The notes below the pieces were generated by a model. The model did no database searches. It had not been told where the DNA came from and saw only the letters and a program-made list of their open reading frames with translations. Shown one piece after another: positions 54,412 to 63,986 of a DNA stretch of 64,000 nt (its first letter is position 1; each line of letters starts with the position of its first letter). A program made the translations under genes and the position numbers. This DNA comes from Berkiella sp963829835. GTDB taxonomy: Bacteria > Pseudomonadota > Gammaproteobacteria > Berkiellales > Berkiellaceae. The stretch spans positions 2,480,001 to 2,544,000 of the forward strand of contig CAWHKC010000004.1 of assembly GCA_963829835.1 (NCBI GenBank), read 5' to 3'.

Positions 54412-56004
54412 TTATCTGTTTTTTGCTCTCTTTGAAACATCCTGTTCATAAGCTTCAACTGCTCGTTTAGAGTTCTTTTCTTCAATTAGTTCTTTTCGTA
54501 GTTGTGCATTCTCTTTCTCTTTGATTGCAATTTGTCTATTTTTTAAATTGAGTTCTTCTCTCAGTAAAGCGAGTTCTTCCTCTTTCAATTTATAATCAGC
54601 TTCTGAAACAGCAGGCGCTGGACTCACTGGCATTTTTGAAACAGCATGGATTGGTGCAGTTGCGGATGGTTTAACAAACAACAAAGGAGTATTATTCGTT
54701 AAAGGTGAAGACGCATTTTTTATATTAATTTCATTAATTTTTTTTGCACACTCAAGCGCTTTTTCAAGATTACGATCTGTTCCTAAACCATTTTCATAGC
54801 AATCCTTAAGAGCATTCCAAGCATCGGTATAATTTGGATCAAGTTCGGTCGCTTTTAGAACGCATGCAAAGGCTTTTTCTGCTACAGAATTTGATCGATA
54901 GCATACCCCAAGATTATACCAGGCCTTAGCTTTTTTTAAATTATCAACAAACGCCAATTTCGTCGCTTTTTGAAAGCATATTAATGCTTCCTGGATGTTG
55001 ACAGAAGTGACATTCTGTTGCCCAAGGGTATACCAATCTTCAAAAAATTTCGGGTCAAGTTCTATGGCCTTTTTATAACATGCAAAAAACCAAGCCTTGG
55101 CAGAGTTTGGAGTAATTTCACAGACTTTTTTAAAGCACTTAAAGGCTTCATTTGGGTTTCTATTTGTTCCGATACCATTTTCATACTTATACCCAAGGTC
55201 CCAAAGTTCGTCTGTAGTGAGAGTCTCCCTTTTGCTTTTTGCTATTAATTGGTTAAATTTTTCTCGATCAATCTCAGCTTGAGCATCTTTATTTTTAGCT
55301 TCTGGATTAGGAATATTTGGGTTTAACATATCAACATCTTCTATTTCATTTTTAACAGTTGGGGGGCTTTCCTTTTTTATGCTGGGCTTTAATCCTTCAG
55401 GTGGCATCGAGAGAATATAAAAAATTTCAGGTCGATAGCCTTTCATATCGAGTTGCTGTGTAATTTGATGATTAAAGATGCTTCGTTGTGCATCAATAAA
55501 ATACACCTGATCTTTATTGTCAACAAAGAAGTTAATAACATGGCCTTTATTGGCATCGTTGGCATGTGTTAAGAAAATGAAACCATAAGTGGATCCATCT
55601 TTTTTGCGCCGTGGTAATAATTGAAGGTACTCTACGATATTATCTTTATCGGCGCGCAAGAACCGCACTTCTTCTGGCGCATTTGTTGTTACCGTAAAAT
55701 CAATTTCAAATTCTGGTTTTTCGTTGGGATTATCAAGAGAGCATATTTCAAGATAATCAGGAGTTGAGCTGACTCTTGCCACCAATCGTTTATCTTTGGT
55801 GCTAGAGCGCCTTATTTTTCCTGATTTAAACAATGGGTGAGAATAAAGGAGAGCACTTTCTCGAGGAACAGGACCTAATCCTAAATTTTCGCCTTTTTCA
55901 AGATGTTCATCAAAGCGCAGAGCACAATGGGCGCAATTAACCGTGCCTCTGTTAGAGTTGATACCTGCGGCAAGTTTTTCAAGATATTGAAGCGTTGTTA
56001 GCAT
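54412..56004 (-). CDS. Papain-fold toxin-like domain plus TPR/Sel1 repeats, putative effector
   Basis: 530 aa. Residues 15-190 resemble the Tox-PL/papain fold toxin 1 domain (PF15644): TVNCAHCALRFDEHL with Cys24, GHVINFFVDNKDQVYFIDAQ with His155 and Asp171, a possible Cys-His-Asp triad. Members deamidate or cleave proteins. Residues about 260-440 hold Sel1/TPR repeats (WDLGYKYENGIGTNRNPNEAF, AWYNLGVCYRSNSVAEKAF). The last 60 residues are a coiled coil (EEELALLREELNLKNRQ) ending in a basic tail. No signal peptide. A translocated effector is likely; the immunity gene expected for an antibacterial toxin is not evident. Confidence 0.75.
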   Translation of the reverse strand: MLTTLQYLEKLAAGINSNRGTVNCAHCALRFDEHLEKGENLGLGPVPRESALLYSHPLFKSGKIRRSSTKDKRLVARVSSTPDYLEICSLDNPNEKPEFEIDFTVTTNAPEEVRFLRADKDNIVEYLQLLPRRKKDGSTYGFIFLTHANDANKGHVINFFVDNKDQVYFIDAQRSIFNHQITQQLDMKGYRPEIFYILSMPPEGLKPSIKKESPPTVKNEIEDVDMLNPNIPNPEAKNKDAQAEIDREKFNQLIAKSKRETLTTDELWDLGYKYENGIGTNRNPNEAFKCFKKVCEITPNSAKAWFFACYKKAIELDPKFFEDWYTLGQQNVTSVNIQEALICFQKATKLAFVDNLKKAKAWYNLGVCYRSNSVAEKAFACVLKATELDPNYTDAWNALKDCYENGLGTDRNLEKALECAKKINEINIKNASSPLTNNTPLLFVKPSATAPIHAVSKMPVSPAPAVSEADYKLKEEELALLREELNLKNRQIAIKEKENAQLRKELIEEKNSKRAVEAYEQDVSKRAKNR

Positions 56005-56094
56005 AAAAATATTCGACCCAATAACGAATAGAAGGTCAATTATAGTTATTTGGTCGAATAATGTATGTGGTTTTTATTACCACATTATGACAAT

Positions 56095-56538
56095 TCATTC
56101 ATCCCCGTCAGCATTTGGTCCTTTTTTACCACGCTCACTTTTGCTTTTTTGAGGAGGCTCTTGCAGATCTTTCTTAGGTTTTTTAGGTTGACGTACTGGC
56201 GCAGGCGCTGACTCTTCTTCATCTTCATGTGGATAAAACATACTCATTGCATATACATCCGCTAAAGCGTGCGTCGCTTCAACGCTCACTTCAAAGATGT
56301 ATTTTCCACCGCCTTTTTTACTGGCGTAGAGTTCACCTATTTCATTATCCCTTAAATCAACTTGTCCTTTTATAAATTGCAGCAGTTCTACACACTTCGC
56401 ACGCGAGATGCCTGTCGTCTCTTCAAGTTGGATGGGGAATTTAGGGTTATCTGGATGATATTTCAGGTGAATACCAAGTTGTTCATCGACTTCCTCAAAA
56501 AACGCATTAAGAGGAGCCGGATCGAAACTTTGTGCCAT
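56095..56538 (-). CDS. Hypothetical protein with charged Pro/Lys tail
   Basis: 147 aa, not recognised. Residues 1-100 form a compact, mixed domain (FEEVDEQLGIHLKYHPDN, ISRAKCVELLQFIKGQ, YIFEVSVEATHALADVYAMSMFY); the last 45 are Lys/Pro-rich and disordered. No signal peptide. It lies 90 bases upstream of the papain-fold gene on the same strand, so the two could be co-transcribed; it is conceivably an immunity or partner protein, but nothing in it shows that. Confidence 0.6.
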   Translation of the reverse strand: MAQSFDPAPLNAFFEEVDEQLGIHLKYHPDNPKFPIQLEETTGISRAKCVELLQFIKGQVDLRDNEIGELYASKKGGGKYIFEVSVEATHALADVYAMSMFYPHEDEEESAPAPVRQPKKPKKDLQEPPQKSKSERGKKGPNADGDE

Positions 56539-56703
56539 TGCAGTATCAAACTCCGAAGGTCTATATCTTGTTTATCGAGACCAAAGCTAAAAATCTTAAG
56601 GTCTTATTAAAGATTTTAGCTTGTATGCCGAAAAACAGTACAAGGAACGCATGTTAACGCATACAGGAGGCGGTGCAGAGCACTCTAGCACTGGATAAAA
56701 GTA

Positions 56704-57183
56704 ATGAAAATCAAACTACAATTACCCATTGTTCTACTTATTTCAAGCGGTTTATTGGTCGGCTGTCAATCAACAGAACCGGGCCAAAAAGAAACAGCTG
56801 CTACCGTTATTGGCGCTGTTGCTGGTGGTGTTATTGGTGCTCAATTTGGTCATGGCGCAGGTCATGTGGCTGGTGCTGCAGTTGGTGCAGTTATTGGTGG
56901 TCTTTTTGGTAATGCCGTGGGCAAATCCATGGAAGAAGAGGACATGAAAGAAGCCAATCGTGCATTCGTTACCGCAACCAGAGCTCCTGTTGGACAAACC
57001 ATTTATTGGAACAATTCCCGAACCGGCAACTGGGGCTACTACCGACCTATTCGTGATGGTCATCAACGTTTTGATGGTTATTATTGCCGTGAATTCGTAA
57101 CCACAGCTACCATCAACGGCAGAACAGAAAGAGTGTATGGCACGGCTTGTCGTAATCCAAACGGTACCTGGGAAGCTATGTAA
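56704..57183 (+). CDS. 17-kDa surface-antigen-type lipoprotein with glycine zipper
   Basis: 159 aa. Lipoprotein signal with lipobox LLVGCQ. Residues 32-75 are a glycine-zipper 2TM segment (GAVAGGVIGAQFGHGAGHV, GAVIGGLFGNAVGKS). The C-terminal domain (TIYWNNSRTGNWGYYRP, CREFVTTATINGRTERVYGTACRNPNGTW) matches the Rickettsia 17-kDa antigen/RT0821 family. An outer-membrane lipoprotein of unclear role. It ends in a good terminator. Confidence 0.9.
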   Translation: MKIKLQLPIVLLISSGLLVGCQSTEPGQKETAATVIGAVAGGVIGAQFGHGAGHVAGAAVGAVIGGLFGNAVGKSMEEEDMKEANRAFVTATRAPVGQTIYWNNSRTGNWGYYRPIRDGHQRFDGYYCREFVTTATINGRTERVYGTACRNPNGTWEAM

Positions 57184-57210
57184 CAAGCTAATAATATTGT
57201 TAAATTTTGT

Positions 57211-57239
57211 AAGGCAGACCTTGAGTCTGCCTTTTTTTT
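57211..57239 (+). terminator. Rho-independent terminator
   Basis: AAGGCAGAC (57211-57219) pairs with GTCTGCCTT (57225-57233) around CTTGA, with an eight-base T-run. It ends the 17-kDa-antigen gene and separates it from hisS. Confidence 0.92.
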
Positions 57240-57319
57240 ACTGCACTTGCCCCTGGAAATTGGTAAAGTAGTGCCCTAGCCAATTTTACCAATTCATTGC
57301 CGATAGGGGCCTCTTCAAA

Positions 57320-58588
57320 ATGTCGTTAGGGATCAAAGTTGTCAAAGGGATGAAAGATACCCTGCCAGAGGAAATTCCCGCCTGGTACTTTGTGGAAGGA
57401 CAACTCAAATCAATGGCTTTAGGATATGGCTACCAAGAAATTCGGATGCCCATTCTTGAACAAACCGATCTCTTTAAGCGAGCCATTGGCGAAGTCACCG
57501 ATATTGTTGAAAAAGAAATGTACACTTTTGAGGATAAAGGCGGAGATTGGCTCACTTTACGTCCTGAAAGTACCGCTCAATGTGTGCGCTCGGTATTAGA
57601 AAATAGCTTAATTCGTAATCAATCTCAGCGCTTATGGTATCTTGGCCCCATGTATCGGCGAGAAAGACCTCAAAAAGGGCGTTATCGCCAATTTTATCAA
57701 TTTGGGGTTGAAGCCTTTGGTTTAGCTGGTCCTGATATTGATGTTGAACAAATGGCAATGATTTCCAGTTTATGGAAAAGGTTGGGCTTAAGTGATAAGA
57801 TAGTTCTCAAGCTTAATTCTCTAGGTACAAACGATGAACGTTTGAAATATCGCGAAGCCTTGATTGCCTTTTATGAGGGTTGTAAGGGCTTAGATCCAGA
57901 AAGTATGCATCGTTTGCATACCAACCCGATGCGGATTCTGGATAGTAAAAACCCGGATATGATCGAAATTAATAAAGAAGCCCCCATATTGTTAAATTAT
58001 TTGGGTGAGGATTCTTTAAAGCATTTTGATGAAATACAATCCATTTTGAAATCACTCGAAATTGATTTCCAAGTTGATCCGCGGATTGTGCGTGGTTTGG
58101 ATTATTATACGCACGTTGTTTATGAATGGGTGACAACGCACTTAGGATCACAAGGCGCGGTTTGTGCCGGTGGTCGTTACAATGATTTGGTGAGTTTGAT
58201 GGGTGGACCACAAACACCCGCAGTGGGATATGCCCTTGGGATTGAAAGATTGTTGATGCTGTTACAGGACAATCAGTTAATTCCAGAACAGAAAATGCTG
58301 GATGTCTATGTTATCGCAGAAAGTGAACAGGCCCAGAAAAAAGCTTTATTGTTATCTGAAATTATGCGGGCCAGTGTGCCGAATTTGAAAGTGTTAATGA
58401 ATTGTGGCGGTGGTAGTTTTAAAAGCCAATTTAAACGAGCCGATAAAAGTGGTGCCAACTTTGCTCTTGTATTGGGTGACAATGAACTCCAAACCAATAC
58501 AGTGACCATTAAGTATTTACGAAGCGATGAGCCACAACAAACGAAACCAATCGATGAAATTATTCAATTTTTAAAAGGTCATAAGTGA
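57320..58588 (+). CDS. hisS: Histidyl-tRNA synthetase
   Basis: 422-aa class II synthetase. Motif 2 region MYRRERPQKGRYRQFYQFGVE, the His-A signature RGLDYYTHVVYEWV, motif 3 PAVGYALGIERLL, and the C-terminal anticodon-binding domain. It charges tRNA-His. It is followed by yfgM, bamB and der on the same strand, a conserved operon. Confidence 0.97.
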   Translation: MSLGIKVVKGMKDTLPEEIPAWYFVEGQLKSMALGYGYQEIRMPILEQTDLFKRAIGEVTDIVEKEMYTFEDKGGDWLTLRPESTAQCVRSVLENSLIRNQSQRLWYLGPMYRRERPQKGRYRQFYQFGVEAFGLAGPDIDVEQMAMISSLWKRLGLSDKIVLKLNSLGTNDERLKYREALIAFYEGCKGLDPESMHRLHTNPMRILDSKNPDMIEINKEAPILLNYLGEDSLKHFDEIQSILKSLEIDFQVDPRIVRGLDYYTHVVYEWVTTHLGSQGAVCAGGRYNDLVSLMGGPQTPAVGYALGIERLLMLLQDNQLIPEQKMLDVYVIAESEQAQKKALLLSEIMRASVPNLKVLMNCGGGSFKSQFKRADKSGANFALVLGDNELQTNTVTIKYLRSDEPQQTKPIDEIIQFLKGHK

Positions 58589-58599
58589 GATTTTAAATC

Positions 58600-59265
58600 A
58601 TGGATGTATACGCTACAGAAGAACAACAAGTTGAAGCGATTAAAAAATGGTTTAACCAATATGGTGGCATGATCTCCTGGGCCATTATAATCGTCACCTT
58701 TGTTATATCGGGTTTTTACTATTGGAAGCACCATCAAGAAGTGGTGCGTGAGCAAGCTTCAGAAAATTATATGTCGTTACTTGAAGGACTTGAGAAGAAA
58801 GACAAAGAAACCATTAAAAGCAGGGCAGAAGTATTGATCAATCAATACGCAAATTCTCCTTATGCATCCTTGGCCGGTTTTGTTCTTGCTCAAGAAGCGG
58901 TACAAGAAAAGGAATTAAATAATGCCGAGCAGCATTTGCAATGGATCATCAAAAACAGCAAACAAGAGAATTTTCAAGCGATTGCGAAAATTCGTTTAAT
59001 GCGATTATTAATTGCGGAAAATAAATTGGATGAAGCCTTGAAGCAGTATGACGAAAAAATAGCCAATGGTTATTTAACGCTTATGGCGGAATTGAAAGGC
59101 GATATTCTGCTAAAACAAAAAGACATTGAAGCAGCAAAAGCTGCCTATCAATTGGCCTATACATCAGCACCTGAAGAAGGGATGCATGGACCTTTGCTCA
59201 AGATGAAAATGCAAGAACTTGGGATAGAACCCGCAGCATCAGAAAAAGAGGCAGTGAAGTCATGA
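58600..59265 (+). CDS. yfgM: YfgM ancillary SecYEG/TPR protein
   Basis: 221 aa. N-terminal DVYATEEQQVEAIKKWF then a single membrane helix (about residues 26-45), then a periplasmic TPR-like domain (NAEQHLQWIIKNSKQENFQAIAKIRLMRLL). It associates with SecYEG and PpiD and helps periplasmic protein traffic. Its stop overlaps the bamB start by four bases. Confidence 0.93.
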   Translation: MDVYATEEQQVEAIKKWFNQYGGMISWAIIIVTFVISGFYYWKHHQEVVREQASENYMSLLEGLEKKDKETIKSRAEVLINQYANSPYASLAGFVLAQEAVQEKELNNAEQHLQWIIKNSKQENFQAIAKIRLMRLLIAENKLDEALKQYDEKIANGYLTLMAELKGDILLKQKDIEAAKAAYQLAYTSAPEEGMHGPLLKMKMQELGIEPAASEKEAVKS

Positions 59266-60461
59266 TTAAGCAGTTAGTAAATAATGGCATAAGAATTTTG
59301 GCACTTGGTGTGATATTAGTAAACTTAACAGGGTGTGGTCAAAGTCCTGTTCGTAATCCTTTTGCTGGACGACAAGAACCTAAATTGGGTGAATTGCCAC
59401 CGCTTGCTGCAGAAAAGCCCTCTAAAATTGCCAAAGTGGCTTGGTCCAATGGAACACTTTCAAAACAAGAGCGCTTTACAAAATTGATTCCTTACGTGAG
59501 TCAAGGCACCCTATATGCCGCCGATCACACTGGAAAAGTGATTGCGCTTAATAGTAAAAGCGGTAAGAAAATCTGGTCAAGTAATACAGGCAAAAAATTT
59601 ACCTCAGGGCCTACCCTGGTAGATAAAACCTTACTGCTTACGACAGCAGATGCTAAAGTGGTTGCGCTTGATGCTGCATCAGGACATCAAATTTGGGAAT
59701 CAAAGGTAACCAGTGAAGTGCTGGCTTCCCCCTCTGGTAAAGATGGGATTGTTTTGGTTCATGCAATTGATGGCTCAGTTACTGCGTTAAATGGGAGTAA
59801 TGGAGAAAAATTGTGGTATGTCGATCAATCCACACCCTCATTAACACTTCGCTTCAGTAGCGCTCCAGCTATTGTAGGTGAAAAGGCTTTAGTTGGATTT
59901 TCAAGTGGTAAATTGTTAGCCATTAATTTACATACAGGTTTAATTGAATGGGATAGAACGATAGCGCTTGCACATGGTCGTTCTGAATTACAACGTATGG
60001 TCGATATTAGTGCTGATCCTATCGTTGTCGATGATAATGTCTATGTGATTACCTACCAAGGAAAACTAGCGGCGGTAAATATCTCTTCTGGAAATTTACT
60101 CTGGGAACGTGAAATCTCGTCTTATCAAAATATGGCAGTTGCTGGGGATCTTCTTTTTGTGACTGATAATGAGCATGCATTATGGGCCATTGATAGACAA
60201 ACAGGAGCAACCCACTGGAAGCAAACTTCCCTGGCGGAACGTTATATCACAGGTCCAACGGTAGTGTCAGGTCTGGTTGCGGTGGCAGATAGAGGTGGTT
60301 ATGTCCATTTCCTTTCCACCCAAAAAGGTCATATCGTTAATCGCGTACACTTAGCGGGTAAAATTTATCAAGGACCTATTACATTAGGTAATGAATTAAT
60401 TGTTCACTCTCACAGTGGTAAAGTTGCCGACGTCAAAGTATTACCCAGCGGGAGCGCTTAA
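59262..60461 (+). CDS. bamB: Outer-membrane assembly lipoprotein BamB
   Basis: 399 aa. Lipoprotein signal with lipobox VNLTGCGQ, then an eight-bladed PQQ-like beta-propeller with repeats of the LNSKSGKKIWSSNTG, LDAASGHQIWESKV, LNGSNGEKLWYVD and INLHTGLIEWDRT kind. It works with BamA in outer-membrane protein insertion. It is followed by der after three bases. Confidence 0.96.
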   Translation: MIKQLVNNGIRILALGVILVNLTGCGQSPVRNPFAGRQEPKLGELPPLAAEKPSKIAKVAWSNGTLSKQERFTKLIPYVSQGTLYAADHTGKVIALNSKSGKKIWSSNTGKKFTSGPTLVDKTLLLTTADAKVVALDAASGHQIWESKVTSEVLASPSGKDGIVLVHAIDGSVTALNGSNGEKLWYVDQSTPSLTLRFSSAPAIVGEKALVGFSSGKLLAINLHTGLIEWDRTIALAHGRSELQRMVDISADPIVVDDNVYVITYQGKLAAVNISSGNLLWEREISSYQNMAVAGDLLFVTDNEHALWAIDRQTGATHWKQTSLAERYITGPTVVSGLVAVADRGGYVHFLSTQKGHIVNRVHLAGKIYQGPITLGNELIVHSHSGKVADVKVLPSGSA

Positions 60462-60464
60462 TTA

Positions 60465-61883
60465 ATGATTCCTGTTATTGCTATTGTTGGTAGACCAAAC
60501 GTTGGTAAATCCACTTTGTTTAATCGCTTAACACATTCTCAGAATGCGTTAGTGGTCGATCAACCTGGCGTAACACGCGATCGTCAGTTCGGACAAGGCT
60601 ATTTAGACGATAACGATTATATCGTTATTGATACCGGCGGTATTGGTGAAGGCGAAGATTCACTGATTGATACTTCCATTATCAAGCAATCTCGTCAGGC
60701 TATGCTTGAAGCGGATATCATTTACTTTGTCGTGGATGGTCGAGAAGGATTAACCTTCACCGATAAAGCCATTGCCAAGGAATTGCGAAAACAATCCAAA
60801 CCGGTATGTTTGGTCATCAATAAAACAGATGGTTTAGATAGCCAGGTGGCCCGAGGAGATTTCTATCAACTTGGTTTTGAGCACATCTGTTCTGTGGCTG
60901 CAAGTCATAACCGAGGTATTGTCGATTTACTCATTCAAACATTCCAAATTTTACCTAAACAAGAAATAATCGAAGAAACTGTTGAAGAACAACAAGAACA
61001 ATCTTCGCAAATTCCTAAAGTCGCTATTATTGGTCGACCCAATGTAGGCAAATCGACGCTGGTTAACAGGATGTTGGGCGAAGAAAGAGTGATTGTTTGT
61101 GATATGCCAGGAACGACTAGAGATTGCATTCATATCAATATGGAACGACTGGGGAAATCCTATACCTTAATTGATACCGCGGGAGTGCGAAAAAAGAAAA
61201 ATGTGGTTGAATTGGTTGAAAAATTTTCTGCTATTAAGACCTTACAAGCCATTAAAGAAGCCAATGTGGTTTTATTGGTATTTGACGCAAGGCTAGGATT
61301 AACCGATCAAGATCTCTCGCTTATTAGTTTTACTGTTGAAGCAGGAAAATGCCTCATTATTTGTGCAAACAAATGGGATGGTATGGAGGCAGATGATAGA
61401 GAAAAGGTGAAAGAACAACTGACTTATCGTTTAAAGTTTGCTGATTTTGCACCGATCTATTATATCTCAGCTTTGCATGGTACTGGCGTGGGTGATTTAT
61501 TTAAAGCTATTGATAATGTTTATCGTAGCGCGATGGTTTTTATGGCTACAACGGATATAACGGCATTACTGGAAAGCGCTATTGAAGCGCATCAGCCACC
61601 ATTGGTAAAAGGTAAACGTATTAAATTACGTTATGCGCATTGTGGGGGGCATAACCCACCAACGATTGTTATTCATGGCAATCAAACCCATGAAGTACCT
61701 GTATCCTATCAAAAATACATATCTAACTATTTTATTAAAGCATTAAAATTGGTTGGAACGCCTGTTAAGGTTATTTTCAAGTCCGGTGAAAATCCCTATG
61801 CCGGTAGAAGAAACACCCTTACCCCTCGACAATTATATAAACGTAAAAGATTAATGAAACACGTTAAAAAGAATAATAAATAG
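60465..61883 (+). CDS. der: Ribosome assembly GTPase Der (EngA)
   Basis: 472 aa with two tandem GTPase domains: GRPNVGKSTLFNRL and DTGGIGEG in the first, GRPNVGKSTLVNRM, DTAGVRKKKNV and NKWDGME in the second, then the KH-like C-terminal domain. It matures the 50S subunit. It ends five bases from the convergent kinase gene. Confidence 0.98.
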   Translation: MIPVIAIVGRPNVGKSTLFNRLTHSQNALVVDQPGVTRDRQFGQGYLDDNDYIVIDTGGIGEGEDSLIDTSIIKQSRQAMLEADIIYFVVDGREGLTFTDKAIAKELRKQSKPVCLVINKTDGLDSQVARGDFYQLGFEHICSVAASHNRGIVDLLIQTFQILPKQEIIEETVEEQQEQSSQIPKVAIIGRPNVGKSTLVNRMLGEERVIVCDMPGTTRDCIHINMERLGKSYTLIDTAGVRKKKNVVELVEKFSAIKTLQAIKEANVVLLVFDARLGLTDQDLSLISFTVEAGKCLIICANKWDGMEADDREKVKEQLTYRLKFADFAPIYYISALHGTGVGDLFKAIDNVYRSAMVFMATTDITALLESAIEAHQPPLVKGKRIKLRYAHCGGHNPPTIVIHGNQTHEVPVSYQKYISNYFIKALKLVGTPVKVIFKSGENPYAGRRNTLTPRQLYKRKRLMKHVKKNNK

Positions 61884-61888
61884 TTCCC

Positions 61889-63247
61889 CTACTGTGTTGT
61901 AGAAAAAGATGGTTTAGGAGGAGGTGCCCTATCATCTTCTAGCGATAATTTTGAAAATGCTTCATTTAGCGGTGTTGAACGTAAACCACCTGAAGGTAAA
62001 TAGGGTGTAGATTGTCGCCGAAATGACTCAAATGCGGCAGCACTGGATAATATTTTTTCTCTAGGTGAAACAACACCAGCTGAAGCGGCACTAGGTGAAG
62101 ATAATTTTCTTGGTAGCGAAGGCGATGAATTTCGTCTCATCTCTTTGTAACGTGCTATCTTATCTTTAGCATATTGGCTAGCGTCTTCTAAGGTGGATTT
62201 TGATTTAAGTGTTATTCCTTTCTCAATTTCTGATTTTGTTCTTTCTACATAAATTTTGCGAACCAATTTTAACGCTCTTGATACTGAAAGACGAAAATCC
62301 CTATCTTCAATATCTTTTGTCATTTCTGAAATAATTTTCGATATGATTTTCCAACTTTTTTCATCTTCTGGCTCGTCAAACTTTTGACTTGCATCAAAAA
62401 TATCTGACATGTACTTTTTAAAATCTGCAAATGAAACTTGTTCATCTGGATGATCTAATAAAAGTGTTTGGTAGGGATTTTTGGTCCAGATTTCACCCAA
62501 TACAACACCTAATGCCCAGATTTCGCATAGAACATCATAGGGGGGACGACTCTTAGCAGGCAATAAAAACTCGGGGGGAATATACCCTAGTGAACCTGCT
62601 ATTTCTTTTTTCTTTTCACCTTCTTTCAACGCCGAACCTAAGTCAACAAGCGTTGTCACTTTGCGTTTTCCAATGTTATATGTTTGAAAATTAGCTGTCT
62701 TGATATCTCTATGTAATAATCCCATTTTTTTATGTAAACGTTTTGATACGGAGAGTGCATCAAGTGATAACTCTAATTTAGTTTGGAAGGAAAGATCTTT
62801 TTTAGTCCCATCTGTTCCATAAAGTTCATCGATTAAACTAACGCCAGGATGCAACTTCATTATGGTGTAATAAGTGACGTTTTTATCGTCTTTCTCCTGT
62901 GCTTCCCCAATAAATTCCCCAGTTATTTTTAAATTTTCGCGTTCTCGATGTATGTCTTCTTGAATTGCTGGATTAATTGCTCTTAATTTTTTAGTCGCAA
63001 CCTTTTCACCGGTTTTTAAATTGATACCCAGATAAACAGTTGATTGACCTTCTCCAAGTATGGTTGTTTCATTGCCTGGTTCTATTGCATAGAACTGAGG
63101 TTTATCATCTGCATTCTTAAAAACGATAATTTTAAATTGTGGTTTTTCACGCGGGAAATCATATACTTTGCTTTTTTTATACAGTTTTACAGCATCGTCT
63201 GCAAATAATGCATAGTCATTTAAGGATAGGGATACACCTGATTTCAT
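61889..63247 (-). CDS. Eukaryotic-type Ser/Thr protein kinase, putative effector
   Basis: 452 aa. Kinase domain from about residue 60 to 335: glycine loop LGEGQSTVYLG, catalytic Lys in VATKKL (Lys86), HRDIKTANFQ with Asp181, DLG at 202-204 in place of DFG, then GYIPPEF and DVLCEIWALGVVLGEIW. All core residues are present, so it should be active. No membrane helix or PASTA domains, unlike bacterial PknB-type kinases. The C-terminal 90 residues are Ser/Pro-rich and basic. This layout suits a host-directed kinase effector. Confidence 0.9.
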   Translation of the reverse strand: MKSGVSLSLNDYALFADDAVKLYKKSKVYDFPREKPQFKIIVFKNADDKPQFYAIEPGNETTILGEGQSTVYLGINLKTGEKVATKKLRAINPAIQEDIHRERENLKITGEFIGEAQEKDDKNVTYYTIMKLHPGVSLIDELYGTDGTKKDLSFQTKLELSLDALSVSKRLHKKMGLLHRDIKTANFQTYNIGKRKVTTLVDLGSALKEGEKKKEIAGSLGYIPPEFLLPAKSRPPYDVLCEIWALGVVLGEIWTKNPYQTLLLDHPDEQVSFADFKKYMSDIFDASQKFDEPEDEKSWKIISKIISEMTKDIEDRDFRLSVSRALKLVRKIYVERTKSEIEKGITLKSKSTLEDASQYAKDKIARYKEMRRNSSPSLPRKLSSPSAASAGVVSPREKILSSAAAFESFRRQSTPYLPSGGLRSTPLNEAFSKLSLEDDRAPPPKPSFSTTQ

Positions 63248-63389
63248 AAGATGCCTGCTAAAGAAAACAATAATGCAATAAATTTAAATTAACTAACAAA
63301 TAGCGTCAAGCAATTTCAGATAGAAAGCTTGATAATGCCTTAGTTATTAAATTTAGAGAAAATTTATGGCATAAAACAGTCAGCGAGTT

Positions 63390-63986
63390 TTAGTTTCTTA
63401 GGCGTAATCCGGTACCAGGATTGGGATCGGTGATGTTATTATTGGCTGAAGGTTGCGCATCTTTGACTTGCTGTTTATGCAAATCAAACAGTGGTGTTTG
63501 ACTTGGGTTATTGGCAACAGGAACGGCAGGACCTGAAGGGACATTTACAGCGGGAAGACCTTGCTGTAGGTGAGCTGCTGCTATTGTTGTTGCAAGAAAC
63601 GCAAAAGAAGCACTGCTTATTAAAGTGAGTGTGAGACTAAATCCAATGGCAAAATGACCAATGGTTGCGCAAAGAGCAAAGGTAACTAGACCTAAAAGAA
63701 GTTTGTGAGCTAATGGTAAAGTTTTGTTAACAACAGGTTGTTGTACTGGTTGTGGCTCTATAATGGTTTCTTGTGGTTTTACTAATGGTGGCACAGGAGC
63801 AGGTATAACAGGCACAACTGGTATAACAACTGGCGCAGGTGCAGGAATCAAAGGTTCCGCTTCAAGCTTGTTATATTCTTTATCGTTCATCAAGCTCATT
63901 ATATTAAATGTTTTATCAGTGGCAAGTTTGTAGATAAGAACTTGCTCAGGACAGTTCATGCAATTTTCATCAAAGAATTCATTCAT
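63390..63986 (-). CDS. Pro-rich hypothetical protein with two membrane segments (start may lie beyond the window)
   Basis: 198 aa visible. Residues 1-40 are soluble, 43-85 are Pro/Val-rich (PAPVVIPVVPVIPAPVPP), two hydrophobic helices follow (residues 93-140), and the tail is polar. The frame stays open to the window edge, so the true start may be further right; the ATG at 63986 has no strong ribosome site in view. Two-helix hairpins of this type occur in membrane-targeted effectors, but nothing specific is recognised. Confidence 0.6.
   Translation of the reverse strand: MNEFFDENCMNCPEQVLIYKLATDKTFNIMSLMNDKEYNKLEAEPLIPAPAPVVIPVVPVIPAPVPPLVKPQETIIEPQPVQQPVVNKTLPLAHKLLLGLVTFALCATIGHFAIGFSLTLTLISSASFAFLATTIAAAHLQQGLPAVNVPSGPAVPVANNPSQTPLFDLHKQQVKDAQPSANNNITDPNPGTGLRLRN

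Noticed and set aside
54412..56538. Toxin-immunity pair made of the papain-fold protein and the 147-aa gene beside it
   Set aside because: The smaller gene shows no feature of immunity proteins, and the toxin-like domain is N-terminal with host-type repeats; kept only as a passing possibility.
56673..56947. Two open frames overlapping the 17-kDa-antigen gene
   Set aside because: Frame-shifted shadows of the glycine-zipper region; Trp/Cys- or Leu/Val-rich with no homology sense.
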